From QHXN01 sp032162705 (lineage in GTDB: Bacteria > Acidobacteriota > Blastocatellia > Pyrinomonadales > Pyrinomonadaceae), in the NCBI GenBank assembly GCA_032162705.1, contig JAVRON010000124.1:1-64000 (forward strand): a stretch of DNA of 64,000 bases, given 5' to 3'. The notes under the pieces are model-generated. The model saw only the letters and a list, made by a program, of their open reading frames with translations, was not told where the DNA came from and did no database searches. Both the position numbers and the translations under genes were made by a program. Within the stretch, counting starts at the first letter, position 1. Each line of letters starts with the position of its first letter. Shown one piece after another: positions 8,994 through 15,710 of this stretch.

Positions 8994-9827
8994 TCACTTG
9001 GCTTCGAGCCAGTCGCGCGCGAAGAAGAGGATGCTGAAGATGGTGAAGGAGAAGAGCGCGAGGACGATGGCGACGGCGTTGGCGGCCTCGACCTGTCCCT
9101 CGTTGAACTTGGCGAAGATATAGAGCGGCGCGGTCTGCGTGCTCCCGGCGAGATTGCCCGAGACGAGAATCGTCGAGCCGAACTCGCCGATGGCGCGCGC
9201 AAACGTCAGAAGCGCCCCCGTCACAATCGCGCCGCGCAAAGAGGGCAAAGTCACGTGCCGGAAGGTCTGCCAGCGCGTCGCGCCGATGGTGGCCGAAGCC
9301 TCTTCGAGCGAGCGATCCATCGTCTCGAAGACAGACATCAGCACGCCGAAGGCGAGCGGGAAGGTCACGAAGATGTTGGCGAGGATGATCGCGTACGGCG
9401 TAAACATGACCTGATGATCTTCCGAGAGGAACTTGCCGATCATCCCATACTTCCCCCACAGCAGGAGCAGTGCGAAGCCCGCCACGGCCGTCGGTATCGC
9501 GGTCGGCAACGAGATCGTCACGATGATGGCGGTGCGCCCCCAGAACATATAGCGCGAGAGCACATAGGCCGCGAGCAGCCCGAACAGCACGTTAAAGACG
9601 GTCGCGTAGAAGCTCGTCACCATCGAGAGCTTCAACGCAAAGACGGCGTCCGAGGCGGTCAGCGCCGCCCAGAAGCTCGCCAGCCCGTTGCTCGTCCCGA
9701 AGATGAAGATTGACGCGAGCGGCAGCAGCACCAACGGCAGCATCAAGAGGATGACCATACCGAGGCTGAACGGCTTCGTCACGTCGAAGCCGCGCACATG
9801 TCGCATCGCCGAGATTGCTGAACTCAT
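8994..9827 (-). CDS. cysW: Sulfate-type ABC transporter permease
   Basis: 277 residues with about six hydrophobic segments. It contains the binding-protein-dependent permease (EAA) loop, EEASATIGATRWQTFRHVTLP at about 197-217, which contacts the ATPase. The start of the loop region and the GEFGSTILVSGN segment resemble CysW/CysT sulfate permeases. Only one permease gene is present; the usual CysT and CysW heterodimer is missing, so either this protein forms a homodimer or the partner lies elsewhere. A four-helix-bundle gene and its flanking repeats now separate it from the binding-protein gene. Confidence 0.85.
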   Translation of the reverse strand: MSSAISAMRHVRGFDVTKPFSLGMVILLMLPLVLLPLASIFIFGTSNGLASFWAALTASDAVFALKLSMVTSFYATVFNVLFGLLAAYVLSRYMFWGRTAIIVTISLPTAIPTAVAGFALLLLWGKYGMIGKFLSEDHQVMFTPYAIILANIFVTFPLAFGVLMSVFETMDRSLEEASATIGATRWQTFRHVTLPSLRGAIVTGALLTFARAIGEFGSTILVSGNLAGSTQTAPLYIFAKFNEGQVEAANAVAIVLALFSFTIFSILFFARDWLEAK

Positions 9828-9837
9828 AAGCTCACCC

Positions 9838-9869
9838 GTGATAAGTGATGAGTGATAAGTGATAAGAAA
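9838..9869 (+). repeat. Left copy of 32-base period-7 repeat (GTGATAA-type)
   Basis: Four GTGATAA/GTGATGA units and a trailing AAA. Its exact reverse complement lies at 10256-10287, so the two enclose the four-helix-bundle gene. The identical 32 bases also occur at 38053 and, inverted, near 38103. Confidence 0.9.
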
Positions 9870-9875
9870 TTGCTC

Positions 9876-10244
9876 TCATTGCTTATCGCTTTTGTGCTTG
9901 ACGTGCTGCGAAAGACCAAAAATCATCCGACCAATGTTATCAAGCTCGGGGTTGAGTTCGCGGTAATCCTTTTCGCCCAGGAAACCCAGACGATGAGCAA
10001 TTAAAAGCTCGGTCGCGAGTTCACTGGCGGAGCCTTGAGCATTCGAGAGGAAGTATGCGAACTCCCTCGGAGATTCGCGGGCTGCTCCCTCCGCGATGTT
10101 TGCGGGAATGGAGACAGCCGCCCGCCGTATCTGAGGCGTAAGGCCGAACTTTTCCTCCTTCGGGAATGTCTCGGTCATCCGGTAAACGGCAGTTACAAAT
10201 TCGACCGCTCTGCTCCACACTTCCAGCTTTTCGTGAGGTCTCAC
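9876..10244 (-). CDS. Four helix bundle protein (S23/IVP family)
   Basis: 122 residues, close to the family's usual 115-130. It matches the four-helix-bundle family first known from 23S rRNA intervening sequences: HEKLEVWSRAVEFVTAVY at the start, FPKEEKFGLTPQIRRAAVSIPANIAEG (split here as FPKEEKFGLT and IRRAAVSIPANIAEG) in the middle, and FAYFLSNAQGSASELATELLIA after it. The family's function is not settled. The gene lies between exact inverted 32-base repeats and interrupts the sulfate transporter genes, which suggests insertion as a unit. Its last codons (SDKQ, then TGA) run into sequence resembling the repeat. Confidence 0.9.
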   Translation of the reverse strand: MRPHEKLEVWSRAVEFVTAVYRMTETFPKEEKFGLTPQIRRAAVSIPANIAEGAARESPREFAYFLSNAQGSASELATELLIAHRLGFLGEKDYRELNPELDNIGRMIFGLSQHVKHKSDKQ

Positions 10245-10255
10245 CTTCCACCACC

Positions 10256-10287
10256 TTTCTTATCACTTATCACTCATCACTTATCAC
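10256..10287 (-). repeat. Right copy of 32-base period-7 repeat, inverted
   Basis: Exact reverse complement of 9838-9869. The stop codon of the sulfate-binding protein gene (10284-10286) lies inside it, so the repeat defines that protein's C-terminal end. Confidence 0.9.
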
Positions 10288-11387
10288 TTTTTCTTCACCT
10301 GCTTGCGCCAGACGCCGTCGATGACTTCGGGGTAGGCGTGTTGCCAGCCGCCGAACAACTCATCGACGGTGAAGGGCAGCTCAATGTGTGCGAACTCCTT
10401 GTGAGCATCGTTGAACTCGTCGTGCGTGATGGAGCGAAAGTGGTACTTGACGAACGCCTGCTGCGCCTCGTCGCTCCAGAGGTATTGCATGAAGGCATCG
10501 ATGAGCGGGCGCTCGTCTGTCGTGACGTTTTTGTCGATGACGACGGCCGGGTGCTCGCTGAAGATGGTCGAGCGCGGCACGACGATCTCGATGTCCGAGC
10601 CTGCCTGTTTCATCATCAGACCTTCGAGTTCGTACGTGATGAGCGCGTCGCCGTAGCCGGTTTCAAACGTCGTACGTGCCTCGCGCGCCGAGCCTGGCGT
10701 CGAGATGACACGGCCCCAGACCGACTTCAGCAGTTGGAGAGAGCGCGCCTGATCGACGCCGCCCGACTCGGCCTGCGACTTCTTTAGCTCCGAGCCGTAG
10801 ATGGCGAGGATCGACCACTGCGCGCCGCCCGAGCCGTCGGGGTCTGGATGGATGAGACGCACTCCGGGCTTGGCGAGGTCTGCGAAATCATGTATGCCCT
10901 TCGGGTTCCCTTTGCGCACGAGAATGACGAAGGGCGTCTTATTAACGACGCTGCCGAAGGGCGTCGCCTTCCAGTTCGACGTGACCAGACCTTTCTGCGC
11001 CAGTCGCTCTACGTCGCGCTCGATGGAGAAGATGCCGACGTGCGCGCCGACGCCCTGAAGGATTTGGTTCGTGATCGTTTCCGACCCGGCGTAGGATGAG
11101 GTGAACTTCACGTCCTCGCCGTGCTCCTGCTTCCACTTCGCGGCGAAGCCGGGCAGGATGGCCTTGTCCATCACCTCCTTCATCACAGAGAAAGCGTAGA
11201 GCGTGATGTTGCGCTCGCCGCCCTTGTGCGAGGTTGTCCCAGACTTGGGCAGGCAGGCGGCGGCCAGAAGCAGCAGCGTCGAAACCAGAAGCGCGGCGGC
11301 GGCGCGCGCCCCCCGCTTCGTTTTGTGCCGCTTCGTTTCGCGCCGCTTCGCTTCAGGGTATAGCCTTCCCTGTACGGTGTCTCTCAT
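10284..11387 (-). CDS. sbp: Sulfate/thiosulfate-type ABC substrate-binding lipoprotein
   Basis: 367 residues from the ATG at 11387; the open frame runs up to 11696 but that part is not protein-like. The N-terminus has a Lys/Arg-rich n-region containing a 15-base tandem repeat, then AALLVSTLLLLAAAC, a lipobox, so it is probably a lipoprotein. The mature part follows the Sbp/CysP fold: ITLYAFSVMKEVMDKAILPGF, TSSYAGSETITNQILQG, LVRKGNPKGIHDFADL, HPDPDGSGGAQWSILAIYG and ALITYELEGLMM. It captures the substrate for the permease and ATPase downstream. The gene order binding protein, (insert), permease, ATPase is the expected one. The stop lies in the repeat copy at 10256-10287. Confidence 0.85.
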   Translation of the reverse strand: MRDTVQGRLYPEAKRRETKRHKTKRGARAAAALLVSTLLLLAAACLPKSGTTSHKGGERNITLYAFSVMKEVMDKAILPGFAAKWKQEHGEDVKFTSSYAGSETITNQILQGVGAHVGIFSIERDVERLAQKGLVTSNWKATPFGSVVNKTPFVILVRKGNPKGIHDFADLAKPGVRLIHPDPDGSGGAQWSILAIYGSELKKSQAESGGVDQARSLQLLKSVWGRVISTPGSAREARTTFETGYGDALITYELEGLMMKQAGSDIEIVVPRSTIFSEHPAVVIDKNVTTDERPLIDAFMQYLWSDEAQQAFVKYHFRSITHDEFNDAHKEFAHIELPFTVDELFGGWQHAYPEVIDGVWRKQVKKK

Positions 11388-11613
11388 ACTTAAAACTCCC
11401 GCGCCCGTCGTCGGCCTTTTTGACCGCTCAGACTTTTTAAAATTTCGGCATCTATAGCACACTTGGCCTCTTTTCCGGAAGCCCTTCCGGCGCGGGCCGT
11501 AGCAGGTTGGTTCCGCACTTTCGTGCCACCCGCATTCTGTGCGATGCTGTCGGGGAGAGGGCCAAAGCGGGCCGCAGTGGTTCGTCGGACGATTCATTTT
11601 TCGGAGATTGAAA

Positions 11614-12096
11614 ATGACGAGAAAGCTTTTTATCCAAACAGCCCTGGGGCTTATGGCCGCCGCCCTCCTGCTCGCCGCGTGCAAGGCGAGCGACACGGCC
11701 GGGAACTCGCGCGCCGAAGGCTCTGCCGCGTCTCAGACCGACGCGAAGCAGGCGCAGGCTCCTGCGGAGACCGCGCGGCGCGTGACCGTCGCCGAATTGC
11801 AGAAGATGTTGGAGGACGGCGAGGCCGTCGTCTACGACACGCGCCCGAAAGGCTCTTACGACCGCGAGCACATCAAGGGGGCGCTGTCGATGCCCTCCGG
11901 CGAAGTGGACTCGCGCGTCGCCGAACTGCCGAAGGATAAGACGATTGTCTTCTACTGCACTTGACCGAACGAGCACACGAGCGCCGGTGCGGTGTTCACA
12001 CTCAAGTCGAAGGGAATCAATAACGCCGCCGCGCTTCTCGGCGGCATGGACGCGTGGAAGAGTCAGGGGCTGCCGATGGAAGGCGGCGAACAGTAG
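11614..12096 (+). CDS. Rhodanese-like lipoprotein with in-frame TGA: probable selenoprotein (Sec117)
   Basis: 160 codons from the ATG at 11614 (CGGAG ribosome site) to the TAG at 12094, with a TGA at 11962-11964. Before it: a lipoprotein signal (LGLMAAALLLAAC, Cys23) and the first half of a single rhodanese domain (VTVAELQKMLEDGEAVVYDT, EHIKGALSMP, KTIVFYCT). After it, in the same frame: PNEHTSAGAV, then KGINNAAALLGGMDAW and GLPMEGG, the rest of a rhodanese domain. Cys-containing relatives read YCxCPNE here, so TGA replaces the second Cys of a conserved CxC pair; Cys115 is the usual catalytic Cys. A stem-loop directly after the TGA fits a bacterial SECIS. Read as a plain stop, the protein would lose its C-terminal half. 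A sense-to-stop mutation is the alternative, but the conserved downstream half argues against it. The TAG stop comes from the AGTAGTC repeat that follows. Confidence 0.85.
11971..11997 (+). promoter_or_regulatory. Candidate bacterial SECIS stem-loop
   Basis: GAGCAC (11971-11976) pairs with GTGTTC (11992-11997), six pairs with one G-U. An inner GC/GC stem closes an apical loop containing GG (11981-11990). The loop lies about 20 bases after the TGA, within the spacing seen for bacterial selenocysteine insertion elements. Predicted by hand, not folded. Confidence 0.55.
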
Positions 12097-12390
12097 TCAG
12101 TAGTCAGTAGTCAGTAGGCAGTAGACATTAGGCGTGAGCCGCCGGAGGCGGCGGCAGAATGTAGCCCAGGGCGCAAGCCCTGGGCACGCGAGCACGTAAT
12201 AGTGAAATAGCCCCGGAGGGGCGACAGAAGTCCGAGACTGAGAGTCTTGCTGCTCAGACTTCTGTCGCCCCTCCGGGGCTTGATGTTTCTTTGGTCGGTT
12301 CCCACGGCTCGCGCCGTGGGCTACATTCTGCCGCCGCCTCCGGCGGCTCACCGCTTACTGTCTTCTTTCTACTGTCTACTGTCTACTTCC
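12097..12390. repeat. Composite nested palindrome, about 290 bases
   Basis: Concentric inverted repeats. The outer arms are AGTAGTC units at 12097-12128 against AGACAGT-type units near 12352-12390. Next come 35-base exact arms at 12134-12168 and 12317-12351 (core GCCGCCGGAGGCGGCGGC). The innermost are 23-base exact arms at 12209-12231 and 12258-12280 (core CCCCGGAGGGGCGAC). Between arm pairs sit two independent hairpins, CCCAGGGCGCAAGCCCTGGG (12165-12184) and CCCACGGCTCGCGCCGTGGG (12301-12320). No protein is supported here. The rest of the gap, 12391-12527, shows only the ribosome site of the next gene. Confidence 0.85.
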
Positions 12391-12527
12391 CACTGCTTTT
12401 CTATTGCCTTGTCGCGGCGTGCTGTGTAACACTCCGCCCGTTCAATTCGCCGCCGTGGTCAGCTAAGAGGCGGCGCGTTCCTGTCTACAAGCGCAATTCA
12501 AGAATCTGTCGAGTTGGAGGCCGAACT

Positions 12528-14306
12528 TTGCTTCGAGGACTCTTTCGCACCAAAAATCTTGACGACATCCTCGCTGCGGTGGGCGGCCCGCAGTTCGCCT
12601 TAAAGCGCACGCTCGGCGCGTTCAACATCACGCTCTTAGGCATTGGCGCGATCATCGGCGCGGGAATTTTCGCGACCGTCGGCACAGCCGCCGCGGGCGA
12701 CGCGGTGCGACCGGGCGCGGGCCCTTCGCTGATGCTCTCGTTCGTGATTACGGCGGTCGTCTGCGGGTTCACGGCGCTCTGCTACGCGGAGATGGCCTCG
12801 ATGGTGCCGATCTCGGGTTCGGCCTATACCTACTCTTACGCGACGATGGGCGAGCTAGTCGCTTGGATCATCGGCTGGGACTTGATTATCGAGTACGCGG
12901 TCGGCAACGTCGCGGTCGCCATCAGTTGGGCGAACTACTTCCGCACGCTGATGGAGGGCTTCGGCGTCAACATCCCTTCGTGGCTCTCGACCGACTATCG
13001 CACGGCGGCGCGGCTCGCCGAGAACAACCCGGCACAGTACGCGATAGACTTCGGCGGCGCACCGCACCTGTTCGGCCACGCCGTCATCGTCAACGTTTTT
13101 GCCTTCCTCATCGTCGCGCTCATCACGGTCGTGCTCGTCTGGGGCATACGCGAGTCGGCGGGCTTCAATGCGGGGATGGTGATGGTCAAGATCGTCGTGC
13201 TGCTCTTCTTCATCGGCGTCGCGCTCTACTACGTCTCGCCCTCGACGATGGTCAAGAACTGGCATCCGTTCCAACCGAACGGCTGGCACGGGACGTTCAC
13301 GGGCGCTGCGCTTGTCTTCTTCGCATACATCGGCTTCGACGCCGTCTCGACCGTCGCGGAAGAGTGTAAGAACCCGGCGCGCGACCTGCCCATCGGCATC
13401 ATCGCGTCGCTCATCGTCTGCACGATTCTCTACGTCGTCGTGGGCGCGGTCTTCACAGGCATCATCCCTTACCCGGAACTCGTGCAGAAGCTGGCGAACG
13501 AGCAGGCCGAGCCTCTGACGATGGCACTCAACCACGCCGCGCCCGCCGGCGTGCAGTGGCCTTCGACGGTCGTCGCCTTCGGCTCGGTCGTCGCGCACAC
13601 GGCGGTGCTTTTAGTCTTCCAGCTCGGACAGCCGCGCATCTTCTTCTCGATGGCGAGGGACGGGCTGCTGCCTTCGGTCTTCGCCAGCGTCCACCCGCGT
13701 TTCAAGACGCCGCACGTGACGACGATTCTGACGGGCGTGCTCGTCGGCGGCTTCGCGGCCTTCATGAGCATCGACGAGATGGTTGACCTGACCAACATCG
13801 GGACGCTCTTTGCCTTCGTCCTCGTCTGCGTCGGCATCCCCATCCTGCGTATGAAAGACCCGAACCGCACGCGCCCGTTCCGTGTGCCGCTCGGCGCTTG
13901 GCTGCTGCCGCTGCTCGGCGCGGTCTCGTGCGTCTTCTTGATGTACTACCTGCCGCCCGCTTCGTGGTGGCGCTTTATCGGCTGGCTCGTGCTCGGGATT
14001 TCCATCTACCTCTCTTACGGCTACACGCGTAGCGGCGTCGGGCAGACGCTCGGTCGTCCCTCACGGACGCCGATGGGCTTGAAGGTCTCGGCGGTCGGAT
14101 TCCTTTTGACGGCCATCGGACTCTTCACCATTCCGCACGACCTGGGCCCCGGCTCGCTCGCCGCCGCCGCGTCGGACGTGGCCTCAGAGCACCACACGCG
14201 CGCGCTCTACGGCCTCCTGCTTATCGCCGTCGGACTCGTCCTCGGCATCGCGGGCTGGTTCGTGAGCGGCTCGCGCGCAGAGGGCACGCCCGACACTCTC
14301 AAATGA
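12528..14306 (+). CDS. APC family amino acid permease
   Basis: 592 residues from a TTG at 12528, chosen because GGAGG lies seven bases upstream and the protein then begins LLRGLFRTKNLDDIL; the open frame upstream runs through the palindrome and is not real. About 12-14 membrane helices. The first carries the APC-family motif LGIGAIIGAGIFATVG, the substrate/ion site of cationic amino acid transporters (CAT-like), and GAALVFFAYIGFDAVSTVAEE matches the sixth helix. It most likely imports amino acids; the substrate is not readable from sequence. The next gene encodes a saccharopine-dehydrogenase-like enzyme, which hints at lysine or a related amino acid. Confidence 0.9.
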   Translation: MLRGLFRTKNLDDILAAVGGPQFALKRTLGAFNITLLGIGAIIGAGIFATVGTAAAGDAVRPGAGPSLMLSFVITAVVCGFTALCYAEMASMVPISGSAYTYSYATMGELVAWIIGWDLIIEYAVGNVAVAISWANYFRTLMEGFGVNIPSWLSTDYRTAARLAENNPAQYAIDFGGAPHLFGHAVIVNVFAFLIVALITVVLVWGIRESAGFNAGMVMVKIVVLLFFIGVALYYVSPSTMVKNWHPFQPNGWHGTFTGAALVFFAYIGFDAVSTVAEECKNPARDLPIGIIASLIVCTILYVVVGAVFTGIIPYPELVQKLANEQAEPLTMALNHAAPAGVQWPSTVVAFGSVVAHTAVLLVFQLGQPRIFFSMARDGLLPSVFASVHPRFKTPHVTTILTGVLVGGFAAFMSIDEMVDLTNIGTLFAFVLVCVGIPILRMKDPNRTRPFRVPLGAWLLPLLGAVSCVFLMYYLPPASWWRFIGWLVLGISIYLSYGYTRSGVGQTLGRPSRTPMGLKVSAVGFLLTAIGLFTIPHDLGPGSLAAAASDVASEHHTRALYGLLLIAVGLVLGIAGWFVSGSRAEGTPDTLK

Positions 14307-14368
14307 TGTGGACGCCGTCGAGTGACGGGAAAGCTATCGAGTGATGGACGAGCGCTCTCGTATTCATT

Positions 14369-14422
14369 AAGGTATCTGCATGAAGACTCTCGCACTCTAA
14401 GGTATCGGCATGAAGATTCTCG
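14369..14422 (+). repeat. Direct repeat creating a six-codon decoy reading frame
   Basis: Segments 14369-14392 and 14399-14422 match at 22 of 24 positions with a period of 30. The first copy contains a tiny frame, ATG at 14380 to TAA at 14400, coding MKTLAL, which mimics the start of the real protein (MKILVLG at 14410). The TAA lies 7 bases before the true start region. Confidence 0.7.
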
Positions 14423-15690
14423 TCCTCGGCGCGGGGCGAATGGGACTCGGCGCGGCTTACGACCTCGCGCACAACTCGGAGGGCGTCGAGTCGGTCACCG
14501 TCGCCGACGTTGACGAGACGCGCGCACGCGCCGTCGCAGAGACTCTAAAGAGCGAGCGCGTCCGTCCCGCGCACGTCGATGTCGAAGACCACGCGCGCAC
14601 AATCGAGTTGATGCGCGGCCACGACGCGGCGATAAGCTGCGTCACATACTTCCACAACCTCTCGCTTGCACGCGCGGCCATCGAGGCGCGCACGAACTTC
14701 TGCGACCTCGGCGGCAACAACACGATCGTAGACGCGGAACTCGCGCTCGACGAGCAGGCGCGCGCCGCGAGGATAAACATCATCCCCGACTGCGGCCTCG
14801 CGCCCGGCATGGTCTCCGTGCTCGCCGCACACGGCGCACAACGCTTCCGGCGTCTCGACGAGCTACACATACGCGTCGGCGGCCTGCCACAAACGCCCCG
14901 CCCGCCGCTCGACTACCAGATCGTCTTCTCGGTCGAAGGACTCATCAACGAATACGTCGAGCGTGCGCGCGTCATACGCGGCGGCCATATCGTCGAGGTC
15001 GATTCGATGACCGAACTGGAAGCGCTCGACTTTCCCGCCCCCTTCGGTCGCATGGAGGCTTTCCAGACTTCGGGCGGCACTTCGACGCTGCCCGAAACCT
15101 TCGCGGGCCGCATACGCGAACTCGACTACAAGACCATACGCTACCCCGGCCACTGCGAACGCTTCCGCCTCCTCATCGACCTCGGCCTCGCCTCAAGCGA
15201 CCCGGTCGAGCTTGACGGCGCACGCGTCGCACCGCGACGGCTCCTCAGCGTGATGCTCAACAGACATCTGCCCGCGGACGAGCCTGACGTGGTGCTGGTA
15301 CGCCTTGAGTTCGTCGGCCAACTCGCCGACACCGCACGCGCTTCAGAGCAAGCGACAGACAACCCGACGGCAAGCGACTCCGGGCAGGCAACAGGTAACT
15401 CAAGGCAGGCAACAGGTAACTCAAGGCAGGCGACAGACAACCAGACGACGGACGACTCGGAGCAATCGACGCGGCTGCGCTACGACATCATCGACCGCTT
15501 CGACGAACGCACCGGCCTCTCCGCAATGCAGCGCATGACCGCATTTCCCGCCTCGATCATCGCGCAGATGATGGCGCAAGGCTTGACGACCGAGAAGGGC
15601 GCTCTCCCGCAGGAGCACTCCGTCCCACCCGCGCGATTCGTCGAAGAGCTGTCCGCGCGCAACATCAGAATCGACGAAAGCACTCTTTAA
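14410..15690 (+). CDS. Saccharopine dehydrogenase-like oxidoreductase
   Basis: 426 residues. The N-terminal Rossmann fold carries MKILVLGAGRMGLGAAYDL, the NAD(P)-binding GxGxxG-type loop. The GGNNTIVDAELALDEQARAA region and the PDCGLAPGMVSVLAAH segment match the saccharopine-dehydrogenase/lysine 6-dehydrogenase group. The likely reaction is NAD(P)-dependent oxidation at a carbon-nitrogen bond of an amino acid. Residues about 316-355 are a low-complexity insertion (QATGNSRQATGNSRQAT and similar) from a 21-base tandem repeat that keeps the frame. It probably forms a surface loop. The gene sits between an amino acid permease and CstA, consistent with amino acid use. Confidence 0.85.
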   Translation: MKILVLGAGRMGLGAAYDLAHNSEGVESVTVADVDETRARAVAETLKSERVRPAHVDVEDHARTIELMRGHDAAISCVTYFHNLSLARAAIEARTNFCDLGGNNTIVDAELALDEQARAARINIIPDCGLAPGMVSVLAAHGAQRFRRLDELHIRVGGLPQTPRPPLDYQIVFSVEGLINEYVERARVIRGGHIVEVDSMTELEALDFPAPFGRMEAFQTSGGTSTLPETFAGRIRELDYKTIRYPGHCERFRLLIDLGLASSDPVELDGARVAPRRLLSVMLNRHLPADEPDVVLVRLEFVGQLADTARASEQATDNPTASDSGQATGNSRQATGNSRQATDNQTTDDSEQSTRLRYDIIDRFDERTGLSAMQRMTAFPASIIAQMMAQGLTTEKGALPQEHSVPPARFVEELSARNIRIDESTL

Positions 15691-15710
15691 ACTCGGAGGG
15701 ACAGACGAAA

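Noticed and set aside
11962..11964. Reading the TGA as a simple stop giving a short rhodanese, or as a pseudogene
   Set aside because: The downstream half is conserved rhodanese sequence in the same frame and the TGA is exactly at a conserved Cys; decay would not be so tidy. It remains formally possible until Sec genes are shown.
12247..12429. Short plus-strand frames through the composite palindrome (12247-12429, and the extension of the permease to 12291)
   Set aside because: They follow inverted-repeat sequence, lack ribosome sites, and the permease has a clear TTG start with GGAGG at 12528.
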